From: CAVOJY01 sp963696405
GTDB taxonomy: Bacteria > Chloroflexota > Limnocylindria > Limnocylindrales > CSP1-4
Direction: 5' to 3'
Assembly (NCBI GenBank): GCA_963696405.1
Contig: CAVOJY010000004.1
Coordinates: 1 to 64,000 of the forward strand
Length of the DNA stretch: 64,000 bases
In this document: one piece after another, positions 29,538 to 38,094 of the stretch
Position numbering within the stretch: the stretch's first letter is position 1
How the letters are laid out: every line of letters starts with the position of its first letter
Notes under the pieces: model-generated
Database searches by the model: none
The model's input: the letters and a program-made list of their open reading frames with translations, nothing else
What the model was told of the DNA's origin: nothing
Made by a program: the position numbers and the translations under genes

Positions 29538-30169
29538 ATGCCGGGTCACCGGTTCACTGCCGTGCTGGCAGCACTCCTACTGCTTGGATGCGGCGCCAGC
29601 ACGCCGTCCGCGACGCCGATAGAGACTTCGGCGACGGCGGCCGCCGTGGCGCAGGCAACCGGAACGGCCACGGCCACGCGAAGCCCGACTCCGACCGCGC
29701 TGCCGACTCCGATCCCGACGACCACGGCAACGCCGAGGCGCTCGACGTCGACTGCAACACCGACAGCGGTCTCCGTCGCGGTCACATGGGACGGTCAGAC
29801 CTGCACCTACGCTGGCCAGACGGACATCCCCGCGGGGCAGCCGTTAAGTTACGCTGACCAATACGCCGTTGGCCCACGAGGGGTCAAGAGACGCGGGCCT
29901 CCTCGTACTACCCGTTGTCGACGGCACGACATGGGAGCAGATGAAGGCATACGCCGCGCAGTCGCCACGCCCCCACGTGTACGACGTCCCGGATTGGGCC
30001 TACCTCCCCGGGGTCGGTCTGGCCGAGGCCGTGGACATGTCGCCGCAGCGGCGAACACGGGTGGGACGCTGACGGTTGTCATAACCGCAGCCTCTACCTC
30101 GTGAAGTGCGTCACGCCGCTGGACAACTACGGGTACAACGCGGTCTTGCTCCACGCGGCCAAGGGCTGA
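29538..30169 (+). pseudogene. Lipoprotein of unknown function, frameshifted
   Basis: Start ATG 29538 behind GGAGGTCCTGACC. MPGHRFTAVLAALLLLGCGA has a lipobox (LLGC). A long Thr/Ala/Pro linker follows, then TWDGQTCTYAGQTDIPAGQP and, after frame changes near 29,870, 30,040 and 30,085, GLLVLPVVDGTTWEQMKAYA, GTLTVVITAAST and CVTPLDNYGYNAVLLHAAKG with a stop at 30169. No known domain; the pattern suggests one beta-rich domain with two cysteines. An A-family palindrome lies about 165 bases downstream. Confidence 0.5.
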
Positions 30170-30332
30170 ACCGCCGCGGTGTTCACAGGTGCGAGACACT
30201 CAACCTCGCGGGGGGCCTCGACCCCCATCGCGACCTCCTCACCGACGGCAGCGCGACGGGCTGACAACCTCCCGTGATGATGAACCGCAAGCACCTGCAC
30301 TGGGGGTCGGTGGGGGACGTCAGATGCCCACA

Positions 30333-30395
30333 CCCCGCTCCACGGCGGACGACGATCCGGCGATGCTGGCCAGCTCGAGCCACCGTGTCGGGGCC
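30333..30395 (+). repeat. A-family palindromic repeat, copy 6
   Basis: CCCCGCTCCACGGCGGACGA at the left, GAGCCACCGTGTCGGGGCC at the right. It lies in the spacer after the preceding lipoprotein gene. Confidence 0.65.
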
Positions 30396-30600
30396 GTTGC
30401 GCCGAACGTGGCAGGACGCATGATCGCCGGCGGTCGGGCCGGGATGGGGCCACCCTCGGTCACGCGCAGACTCGCTAGTGTGGATCGTCCTCTCGCTTTC
30501 GGGCTATCTCCTCCTGAAAAGTGTGGACTCTCCCGATCCACTGGGGCGAACCGGCTCACCCCGAGTAGTTCGAAATCCGTCGGTTCACCGGTAATCTGCT
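30396..30600. other. Spacer without recognisable features
   Basis: About 200 bases; no coding character, no repeat-family member. Confidence 0.3.
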
Positions 30601-30899
30601 TCAGCCGCTGGATCCCCCGCTCCTGCTGCGCTGGGCTGGCGTGGCCGAAGGCGTTGAGCAGAGCGTCATACGGAAGATCGTAAGCATCGGCGATACGCTT
30701 GATCGTCGGGGGAGTTGGGTGAGCCTTGCCATTTAATCCCGACCGAGGGCTGAATGCGAGGGACTGCCCCCCATCGCTGCCTCAGCGTCGGCGAGCCTGA
30801 GTTCCAGTTGCGTTCGTTTCCGCCGAAGGAGCGGACGACGATGGCTAGCCCATGCTCGACAGACCGGGCAGGGCTGACGACCTGCTCATTCTCATCCAC
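30601..30899 (-). pseudogene. XRE-family helix-turn-helix regulator, frameshifted
   Basis: Reading the minus strand from GTG 30899 gives VDENEQVVSPARSVEHGLAI. A frame change leads to LRRKRTQLELRLADAEAAMG, and another to NGKAHPTPPTIKRIADAYDL followed by PYDALLNAFGHA, ending at 30601. The last two pieces align with helices 1-2 and 4-5 of the cI/Xre domain, including the typical 'NGK-x-PTPPTIKRIADAYDLP'. About 100 residues overall. A phage- or element-type repressor is plausible. Confidence 0.55.
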
Positions 30900-31864
30900 C
30901 GCTGCCTCCCCCCTCTGGCGCTTCAATCCCGGCCGAACAAACATGAGGCTAGCGGAAACGTGCGACATGGAGGAGGCGTAGCGCCGCGGCACCCGACAGC
31001 CGGGGAGTAAGGTAGGGGCGTGGCGCTGTCTGCCCCCTACCACGAGGGGACGAGTGAAATGTTCACCTGTGCATGGTCTGTCGGCGTGAGCTGCGCGACG
31101 ACACGCGGTGGTTGAGTACGCCAGATCGTCAAGCGGCCGACGCTCGGCCACCCGGCGGGACGGTCGAGGGTCATCACGATTTCGTTCATGCCGCTGCGAT
31201 CCTGACGGCATGTGGGTTGGCGACGCGTGGGGCGGGCACGCTGACGAACGCCTGCACGGGCTCGGCGATCGCTGATCGTCGGCCTTCTTGAGTCGACAAG
31301 CCGCGCCACTAGGATGCTCGGCGAGCAGACGCTGGAGAACGTCCTCAGCTCGTACGGGGCCTCGGTCATCGGCGTCAATCCTCGCTCGACGTGGCGCTGT
31401 GATAATCCGACCACCATCCATGGCGATCCCTCCCCGTGTAACAGCGGGCCACTCGCCATCATGACAGCCGCGGACCGATGCGACCCCGGTCCGACGCAGT
31501 CAGGGGGCGGTAGCCAGTAAGGTCGGCGGCGACTGCGTCCCCTGCGTCCCCCTCGTACCAAACGCACCGGCAGAAGCTGGTCTGCCTCAATGGGTCACAC
31601 GGGTGAGCTTGCTTGACCCGAGCGAAGATCCATGCCAGAAGATGACATCCGCGTCTCTAATGGACCTGAAGACGGGTTTTCGGGCTGTGTCCTGCTGACG
31701 GCACTGCGGCTTGGCGGGCATGCTGTATTTGCTCGGGTAGGCGCACCAGTAAGCACCCACGCCTGGGCTTCCACGGCCCCGCTCCACGGGCGGACGACGA
31801 TCCCGGCTCCGGCCGGCCACTCGAGCGGCTTGACAGGTAGGGATCCCGAGTAGATCGTTCAGCC
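30900..31864. other. Mostly unassigned accessory DNA
   Basis: The longest plausible pieces are minus-strand: a frame ending RVANPHAVRIAAA whose stop overlaps the start (ATGA, 31189) of a 50-codon frame MNEIVMTLDRPAGWPSVGRL down to 31037. On the same strand around 31,700-31,590 a frame contains ARKPVFRSIRDADVIFWHGS. I recognise no family in any of them; they may be gene fragments. An A-family repeat sits at 31775-31836. Confidence 0.3.
31775..31836 (+). repeat. A-family palindromic repeat, copy 7
   Basis: Left arm GGCCCCGCTCCACGGGCGGA, middle CCGGCTCCGGCCGG, right arm degenerate (CGAGCGGCTTGACAGG), where the end has become a TTGACA box upstream of a small reading frame. Confidence 0.6.
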
Positions 31865-32041
31865 ATGGTCGACGAATGCCCCATGACCGAGGACTGCCCC
31901 GGCTACGACCGCGACCGACGGTTGTGCTTCCTCCGTCCGGTTGACTGCGAGTTCGCGCCCGCTGACGACGAGGCCGTCCTGATGGTCAAGACGCCCGAGG
32001 CGCTGACGCCCGACGCCTCCGCAGAGCCAATGTCGCGATAA
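31865..32041 (+). CDS. 58-residue acidic four-cysteine protein
   Basis: ATG 31865 to TAA 32041, too short for most gene callers. The protein has cysteines at 5, 11, 21 and 28 (MVDECPMTEDCPGYDRDRR, LCFLRPVDCEFAP) in its first half and an acidic/Pro-rich tail. TTGACA (about 31,830) lies 30 bases upstream, derived from the end of an A repeat. The regular cysteines suggest a metal-binding or disulfide microprotein. I know no family. Confidence 0.45.
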   Translation: MVDECPMTEDCPGYDRDRRLCFLRPVDCEFAPADDEAVLMVKTPEALTPDASAEPMSR

Positions 32042-32097
32042 GGGTGACGGGAGCGCTGCCTCAAGGAGGAGGCGCTGCTCCCGCTAGCCTCCCCTCA

Positions 32098-32164
32098 GCC
32101 CCGCCCCACGGGCGGACGACGATCCCGGCTCCGGCCGGCCAGCTCGAGCCGCCCTGTCGGGGCC
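32098..32164 (+). repeat. A-family palindromic repeat, copy 8
   Basis: Left arm GCCCCGCCCCACGGGCGGAC, middle CCGGCTCCGGCCGG, right arm CGAGCCGCCCTGTCGGGGCC. Between two convergent small genes. Confidence 0.7.
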
Positions 32165-32183
32165 TGCTTGCGAACCTCAGGGG

Positions 32184-32585
32184 TCAGGCTGGGGTGCCGC
32201 CGGGGGACGAGGCCGCCACCGCCGGGAGGCGCGACCTGACCCCGTCGGTCACCTGTAGCAGCACCTGCTGGCAGCGAGCACGAAAGCCACCCTCGGCCCC
32301 CTTCAGGGTTCCGAACCCGAAGTTCTCTGACACGTCGACGATGACGAGGCGCTCTGTCTCCCGGTCGATCACCTCTGCCGATATCCTCACCGGCAACCAC
32401 GATCGGGAACCGAGGAAGGACCCGAATAGCCGCGTTTTCGCTTGAGACCCGAGGTTGCCGACGATGACCGCGCCTTCCATACGCGGGCCAGCACCAAGGT
32501 CGGCCAGAGTGTCGCGCACCGTCTCAAGGCAGTCGGCAGCGGATGCCGTGGTGGCCATCTGCTCGCGGTAGGAGAAGCGGGACAT
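32184..32585 (-). CDS. Hypothetical protein, 133 residues
   Basis: Single clean frame from ATG 32585, with a leaderless-type -10 (TACCAT seven bases upstream). The protein looks globular and cytoplasmic: CLETVRDTLADLGAGPRMEG, AVIVGNLGSQAKTRLFGSFL, ERLVIVDVSENFGFGTLKGA. No family recognised. The stretch GSFLGSRSWLPVRISAEVID has beta-strand character. The A repeat (copy 8) lies 20 bases after its stop. Confidence 0.55.
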   Translation of the reverse strand: MSRFSYREQMATTASAADCLETVRDTLADLGAGPRMEGAVIVGNLGSQAKTRLFGSFLGSRSWLPVRISAEVIDRETERLVIVDVSENFGFGTLKGAEGGFRARCQQVLLQVTDGVRSRLPAVAASSPGGTPA

Positions 32586-32731
32586 TGAGGCAATGGTACT
32601 TAGATGCGCTCGCGAGGACGAGACCCCCGGGGGGGTGTTGTGAGCTCCCTACCGGCCAATCTCGTGCGGGCGGGTCCATTGCCCGTCCTCTTCTCGAGGC
32701 CGCAACGAGGGGCGCTCGCTGGGCTCCATAC

Positions 32732-32796
32732 GGCCCGCTCCACGGGTGGACGACGATCCCGGCCTGCCGGCCAGCTGGAGCCGCCGTGTCGGGGCC
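32732..32796 (+). repeat. A-family palindromic repeat, copy 9
   Basis: Left arm GGCCCGCTCCACGGGTGGAC, middle CCGGCCTGCCGGCC, right arm GGAGCCGCCGTGTCGGGGCC. It adjoins B copy 6. Confidence 0.7.
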
Positions 32797-32810
32797 GGTC
32801 GACCGCGGTG

Positions 32811-32897
32811 AGATAATCCGCGCAGACGCGGGAGGCTTTGACACGCGGTCCATACCGTGGCCGCCGGGACCGCGCCGAGCCACTGGCGAACCCGACC
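32811..32897 (+). promoter_or_regulatory. B-family promoter-leader element, copy 6
   Basis: -10-like GATAAT (32812-32817), no TTGACA, then GCGGGAGGCTTTGACACGCG, the GCGGTCC/GGACCGC stem and CGCCGAGCCACTGGCGAACC. A GTG (32857) in the leader is in frame with the next gene and would add MAAGTAPSHWRTRP plus twenty residues. Confidence 0.65.
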
Positions 32898-32958
32898 CAT
32901 CCACCGGGATTGTATGGCCCGGACGTCGTTCCCTCGCAGGAGAGCGGGGAGGCGAGGT

Positions 32959-33201
32959 ATGGGAGCAGACTGGATCGGGCTGATCGTGTACGCCGAGATT
33001 GTCCTGGCCGGGTTCGTCCTGCGGGTGCGGGGCGGGTCGCAGGAGGCCGCGGACGGGTTCCTGGCCATCCTCCCCTGGGTATGGCTCGGGAGGATCCTCT
33101 TCCGGATGGATCCGCTCGTCGTGAACACCCTGATGGCGGCAGGCGTGATGCTCGCCGTGGCCGTCCGGCTGGCCCGGCATGCGCGGGCAGCGCACCCCTG
33201 A
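32959..33201 (+). CDS. Small two-helix membrane protein
   Basis: 80 residues; ATG 32959 behind GGGGAGGCGAGGT. Helices: WIGLIVYAEIVLAGFVL and LVVNTLMAAGVMLAVAVRLA, with GFLAILPWVWLGRILFRMDP between. No family recognised. It is preceded by a B promoter-leader and followed 20 bases later by a partial B leader and another membrane protein, so the two are probably co-expressed. Confidence 0.55.
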   Translation: MGADWIGLIVYAEIVLAGFVLRVRGGSQEAADGFLAILPWVWLGRILFRMDPLVVNTLMAAGVMLAVAVRLARHARAAHP

Positions 33202-33219
33202 GTGTCTCGTCCTCACCCC

Positions 33220-33249
33220 GGCCGCCGGGACCGCGCCGAGCAACGCGGA
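33220..33249 (+). promoter_or_regulatory. B-family leader, copy 7 (core only)
   Basis: GCCGCCGGGACCGCGCCGAG followed by CAACGCGGAG. Only the middle of the leader remains, ending at the GGAGG ribosome-binding site of the next gene. Read as protein it gives AAGTAPS in frame with that gene. Confidence 0.5.
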
Positions 33250-33259
33250 GGTCGTACTA

Positions 33260-33676
33260 GTGGACCGTCGGAACCCATGGCGCAGGGCCGCTGGGGCGAC
33301 CGTCGGGGTCGTCGGCGTGTCCCTGCTCGCCGCGGCGGCCGTGGAAGCCGTCAACACCCTGCCCGATCTCTTCGGGGACGTGCACATGTCTGGCGACGCC
33401 TTCATGTGGATGACCGTCGCCGTCATTCCGATGGCCCTCGCCGGCCTCCTCACAGTGCTTCTCGCTTGGCTGCTGTGGCGCGGGCAACCCGACGGCGTCG
33501 CCCTGGCGCTAGTGTGGGTCGTCGTGTTCGAGATCTTCTCGTGGACCTTGCTGACCGGCCGTGGGTGGCTTACGTGGATCGTCGCAGTCGGGCCGCTGAT
33601 AGTGGCCGGCCTCCTGCTGGCGGAGTGGGTCGCCGGCAGGGCACGGGGCGGCGCGTCTAGGCTGAACGGTACCTGA
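33260..33676 (+). CDS. Four-helix membrane protein of unknown function
   Basis: 138 residues from GTG 33260, behind CGGAGG. Four hydrophobic helices: GATVGVVGVSLLAAAAVEAV, WMTVAVIPMALAGLLTVLLA, VALALVWVVVFEIFSWTLLT, WIVAVGPLIVAGLLLAEWVA. No family recognised. An A-family palindrome follows 18 bases after the stop. Confidence 0.55.
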   Translation: MDRRNPWRRAAGATVGVVGVSLLAAAAVEAVNTLPDLFGDVHMSGDAFMWMTVAVIPMALAGLLTVLLAWLLWRGQPDGVALALVWVVVFEIFSWTLLTGRGWLTWIVAVGPLIVAGLLLAEWVAGRARGGASRLNGT

Positions 33677-33693
33677 CGTCGATCCCTCCTCCC

Positions 33694-33760
33694 GGCCCGT
33701 CTCCACGGGCGGACGACGATCCGGGTGATGCCCGCCAGCCCAGCCGCCGTGTCGGGGGCC
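33694..33760 (+). repeat. A-family palindromic repeat, copy 10
   Basis: Left arm GGCCCGTCTCCACGGGCGGA, right arm CAGCCGCCGTGTCGGGGGCC. Its last base is two bases before the TTGACA of B copy 3. Confidence 0.7.
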
Positions 33761-33762
33761 TC

Positions 33763-33869
33763 TTGACAACCGGATGCTGGCAGCGCATACCTGCCGCGCA
33801 CGGGGAGCGATGACACGCGGTCCAGACCATGGCCGCCGGGACCGCGCCGAGCCACTGGCGAACCCGACC
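33763..33869 (+). promoter_or_regulatory. B-family promoter-leader element, copy 3
   Basis: TTGACA (33763-33768), 17-base spacer, CATACC (33786-33791), leader with GATGACACGCGGTCC, GCCGCCGGGACCGCGCCGAG and CCACTGGCGAACCCGACC. An ATG at 33829 is in frame with the lipoprotein ATG 33892 (MAAGTAPSHWRTRP plus seven residues). Confidence 0.75.
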
Positions 33870-33891
33870 CGCCGGCCGCGAGGCGTTAGCG

Positions 33892-36885
33892 ATGCGTGGA
33901 CCGAACCGCCGAGTTGTCATCCTGCTGATGCTCGTCGCCCTGATCTCGGGCTGTAGCTCGGCGACACCTTCCTCATCACCCACAGACACCCGTGCCCTCG
34001 TCGACCCAGATCCCAGGACCGGCCTCGCCGTCCCTGTCCGTCGTGTCGACGGCCACCCCGACATCCTCCTCGGGGCTGGCCGACCCGTTCCTCCACGCGG
34101 TCGTGGTGACCGTCTCGGATGAACTCGTGGTCCGCTCGGAACCGCGGGTCAGCGACGACTCCATCATGTACAAGCCCTGGCTGCCGCTGGGCACCGAGCT
34201 GTATGTCTTGGGTGGACCGGTCAGCGGGTCGGGTTACACCTGGTACAAGGTCGCCCCGGTATCGTTCGGGGAGCTCGAGGGCCCCGGTTACGGCTGGGTC
34301 GCCATGGCCGGCAAGGACGGCGAGCCGTGGATCGCCCTCGCGAAGGGCCCCACCGCCGGCGCCGAACCTAGTGCGGTCCCCGCGGCCACGCCGTTGACGG
34401 CGGCCTCGTGTCCGGCGCTAGAGACCCACGTCGTCGTCGCCGGTGACACCCTTTCGCGTATCGCCCAGGACAACCACCTGACGGTCGAGGAGTTGTTGGC
34501 GGCCAACCCCCAGATCACCGAGCCTAACCAGATCGCTGTCGGGGACAGCCTCACGATCCCGCCCCGCGTCATCGACCTCGGGAAGGGCGTCGCCTGGGCG
34601 CTCGACATCAACAACCGCGGTCAGGTCGTGGGCCAGATCCAGACTGCCTCGGGCTACTGGCACGCCGTTCTCTGGCAGGACGGGGCGATGACCGACCTCG
34701 GGACATTCGGCGGCGACGGCGACAGCGGGGCCTCCGCCATCAATGACCGCGGCCAAGTCGTGGGCACGAGCACGTCTGCGTCAGGCAACCACGCCTTCCT
34801 CTGGCAGCACGGCGTGATGACCGACCTCGGGACGCTCGGCGGGGTCATCGCTACCGTGCCGACGGACATCAACGGCCAAGGTCAGGTCGTCGGGGCGGCC
34901 GACACCCGCGGTGGCGACCAGCACGCCTTTCTCTGGCAGGACGGCACGATGACCGACCTCGGCACGCTCGGCGGAACGTGGTCGTTCGCCTACGGGATCA
35001 ACGACCGCAGTCAGGTCGTGGGCGAGAGTTCCACGGCCGGGGGCTTCGAGGGTCCCCGACACGCCTTCCTCTGGCAGGACGGGGTGATGACCGACCTCGG
35101 GACGCTCGGCGGTGTCCTCAGCCGCGCCGCCGACATCAACAACCGCGGCCAGATCGTGGGCGGTAGCGATACCGCCAGCGGCATCCAACACGCCTTCCTT
35201 TGGCAGGATGGGGTGATGACCGACCTCGGGGCGCTCGGCGGACGGTCGAGCGAGGCAGCGGGTATCAACGAGTGCGACCAGGTCGTCGGCAGGTACGAGG
35301 CCTTCGGCGACCATGCATTCTTCTGGCAGGACGGCCTCACCATCGCTCTGGGGAGGCCCGACGAATACGACAGCGTGGCGTCGGCCATCAACGACCGGGG
35401 TCAGATCGTGGGCAGCAGCAGCACCACCTCCGCGGTCTACTGGGACGCCCTCCTCTGGCAGCTCGGGACAGCGGACGCGGGCACCGGCGCGCCCGCACCC
35501 ACGTTCGTCGCGATCGCCGCGGGTGGCTATCACACCTGTGCACTGACAGGCGGGGGTGCGGTCAAGTGCTGGGGCTACAACAGTGCCGGGCAGCTCGGCG
35601 ATGGCACGAGGACTGACCGCACGACCCCGGTCGATGTCCTCGGCCTCGCGAGCGGCGTCACTGCGATCTCCGCCGGCTACTACCACACGTGCGCCCTGAT
35701 GCGTCTGGGCGGGGTCAAGTGCTGGGGCGCGAACGACTTCGGCCAGCTCGGCGACGGCACGCACACGAGCAGCGCGACCCCGGTCGACGCCGTCGGCCTC
35801 GCGACCAGCGTCACCGCGATCTCCGCCGGCGGCGTCTCCACCTGTGCGCTGACGAACGCGGATGCGGTCTGGTGCTGGGGCAACAACAGTGCCGGGCAGC
35901 TCGGCGACGGCACGAGGACCCCAAGCAGCGTCCCGGTCGCCGTCTCCGGCCTCGCGAGCGGCGTCGAGACGATCGCGGCCGGCCCCGATCACGCCTGCGC
36001 GGTCGTCGGGGGCGGTGGGGTCAAATGCTGGGGCAACAACGGGGGTGGCCAGCTCGGCGACGGCACGCACACGACCAGCGCGACCCCGGTCGACGTCCTC
36101 GGCCTCGCGAGCGGCGTCGAGGCGATCGCGATGGGCTATGGCCACACCTGCGCGCTCACGGCCGCCGGTGGGGTGAGGTGCTGGGGCGGCAACTACTCCG
36201 GCCAGCTCGGCGACGGCACTATACGAACAGCGCGACCCCAGTCGACGTATCTGGCCTCGCGAGCGGCGTCGCGGCGGTCGCGGCAGGCGACGCCTGGGCG
36301 CACACGTGCGCGCTCACGAGCATGGGCGGCGTCAAGTGCTGGGGCCAGAACTCCTACGGCGAGCTCGGGGACGGCACGACGACCGACAGCAGCGTCCCGG
36401 TCGACGTCACGGGCCTCCCGAGCGGCGTCGAGGCGATTGCGGTCGGCTACTACCACACCTGCGCGCTCCCCGCCGCCGGTGGTGTCAAGTGCTGGGGCCA
36501 CAACCATGCCGGAGCCCTCGGGAACGGCTCGACGACCGACAGCAACGTACCGGTCAACGTCGTCATCCACCAGACGATCGCCCTGCGCGCATCGAAGCCG
36601 GCGGGGACGATCGCCCGCGGGACCACGGTAATGTTCACCGCGACCGTGAGCCCGCTCCCGCAGGCCGGCACGCCTGCGGTCGTCCGCTTCGTCGTCTATC
36701 GCCGCGTCGACGGCGTCTGGCGTCTGTCCGCCGAGCGCAACGTCACCGCCGCCGCGAACGGTCGGGCGAGGCTGCGCTGGACGTTCTCGACCGCAGGGGC
36801 GTGGTACGTCCGGGCGTCGGCACGGGCGAACGCGAGCTATGCCGGAAGCAGGTGGAGCCCGCTCATCCGCTACACGGTGCGCTGA
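33892..36885 (+). pseudogene. Lipoprotein: SH3 - LysM - HAF repeats - RCC1 repeats - Ig-like, two frameshifts
   Basis: About 998 residues. MRGPNRRVVILLMLVALISG-CSS is a lipoprotein signal; a frame change at about 33,985 leads into an SH3b-like domain (about 34,100-34,370) nearly identical in DNA to that of the serpin lipoprotein. LysM follows (HVVVAGDTLSRIAQDNHLTV, LLAANPQITEPNQIAVGDSL), then about seven HAF repeats (AFLWQDGVMTDLGTLGG...ININGRGQVVG pattern), then seven RCC1 units (CALTGGGAVKCWGYNSAGQL, GDGTRTDRTTPVDV) with a second frame change at about 36,225. A C-terminal Ig-like domain has MFTATVSPLPQAGTPAVVRF. It is anchored to the membrane and reaches the envelope or exterior, with a predicted propeller from RCC1. 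An A repeat follows. Confidence 0.85.
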
Positions 36886-36926
36886 TCCGACAGCCGCCGA
36901 TGATTGCGGTCCCGCAGGCGACCCCC

Positions 36927-36994
36927 GGCCCCGCTCCACGGGCGGACGACGATCCCGGCTCCGGCCGGCCAGCTCGAGCCGCCGTGTCGGGGCC
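36927..36994 (+). repeat. A-family palindromic repeat, copy 11 (best-preserved)
   Basis: Ends GGCCCCG and CGGGGCC pair; next shell CACGGGCGG pairs with CCGCCGTG around one bulged G; core CCGGC-TCCG-GCCGG pairs. It lies 42 bases after the RCC1 lipoprotein stop. It could act as a bidirectional terminator or a REP-like element. Confidence 0.75.
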
Positions 36995-37136
36995 GGCCAG
37001 CGCACGACACCGAGGATCCGACGACCGAGAGCGCGTTGCGGAAACGGGACTTGGGGGCGCCGTGACGACTATGCGTTGCCCTGAGGTCAAGCAGCCAGTC
37101 TGCCGTAGGCCACAGGGGGTTTGATGGGCGTCCCGC

Positions 37137-37901
37137 TCAGGCAGCCGGCCTTCCGCCGCCCGGTACCCGGAACAGGTAGAGGGACCAGCCGAGCGTCTCG
37201 CGACCCCAGCGCAGGTACGCGTCGCGGTTTCGCCGCATCCGGTCGAGCAGCTCGGGCACGTCCGGGTCGTCGGGCCGGGCGAGCGCGTAGTGCTCGGCCG
37301 CCCGGGCCTGGAGCATCTCGTAGCGGTCCCATTCGTCCTCGCGGCTGGGCATGGCGTAGAGGAAGGTGAGTCCGAGATCGACCCCGGCCGCGACGTTGCC
37401 TGCGTGGGTACCGACGTCCTCGGCCCGGAGCTCGATCGCGGCCAAGTAGGCGGGGTCGGGCTCGCGCCGCCAGTACGGCTCGCCGACCAGGACGAGGCCG
37501 CCGGGGCGGGCGACCCGGGCGAGGGCCGCGAGCGTGCCGGCATGACCGCTCCAGATCCAGCTCGCCCCGAGGCAGACCGCCAGGTCGGCCGACGCGGGCT
37601 CGAACGGGTAGGCGGCCGCGTCAGCCTCCACGATCTCGAGTGCGGCCTCGGGCACGCGGGCGGCGATCCTGGCCCGGGCGACGGGCACCTCCCAGGACGA
37701 GGCATCCACGCCGATGCCGCTGACCGCGTACCGCTCGGCCAGGCGGATGAGCAGCTCCCCCTTGCCGCAGGCGGCCTCGACGACGCAGGCGCCGGTGGGC
37801 AGCCCGAGCAGCCCGACCACCTCGTCCACCCGGTCGCCGCCGAGCGGGTTGCAGAAGAGGTGATCGCGGTGGGTGATGCCGTAGAACTTCCAGGTGTCCA
37901 T
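37137..37901 (-). CDS. Class I SAM-dependent methyltransferase
   Basis: 254 residues from ATG 37901 behind GGAGG. Motif I: ACVVEAACGKGELLIRLAER; acidic residue binding the ribose in GIGVDASSWEVP; post-I region EIVEADAAAYPFEPASADLA; motif III-like VARPGGLVLVGEPYW. It resembles methyltransferases of the ubiE/SmtA type; substrate unknown. It sits convergent to the RCC1 lipoprotein and upstream of another, truncated methyltransferase on the opposite strand. Confidence 0.85.
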   Translation of the reverse strand: MDTWKFYGITHRDHLFCNPLGGDRVDEVVGLLGLPTGACVVEAACGKGELLIRLAERYAVSGIGVDASSWEVPVARARIAARVPEAALEIVEADAAAYPFEPASADLAVCLGASWIWSGHAGTLAALARVARPGGLVLVGEPYWRREPDPAYLAAIELRAEDVGTHAGNVAAGVDLGLTFLYAMPSREDEWDRYEMLQARAAEHYALARPDDPDVPELLDRMRRNRDAYLRWGRETLGWSLYLFRVPGGGRPAA

Positions 37902-38094
37902 GGGCGCCTCCGATCTGCGGTGGCCGCCGGGGCCGGTCCGCCCGGCGCGATGGCGGCGGCGCGCCCACCCGTGTTGATACCATGCACTGCCCGGCTGGCG
38001 GAGTGTTCGTGCCCACCGTCGAACGGCCGCCTCGTTCTCGGGCTGGTCGTAGGTGAAGAACACATAGGCTCGGCAGCCGCGAACCACAGCTGCG

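Noticed and set aside
15097..33869. B leader as a c-di-GMP (GEMM) or other known riboswitch
   Set aside because: It has two short stems but none of the conserved loop sequences I know for GEMM, glycine, cobalamin, fluoride or manganese riboswitches.
34580..36560. Regular repeats resembling a CRISPR array or tandem DNA repeat
   Set aside because: The periodicity (about 120 and 150 bases) is that of HAF and RCC1 protein repeats in an open frame; units vary at third positions as coding sequence does.
11443..36994. Classical integron cassette array
   Set aside because: The layout is similar, but there are no GTTRRRY/RYYYAAC core sites in the A or C repeats and no integron integrase in the window. 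Kept only as an analogy.
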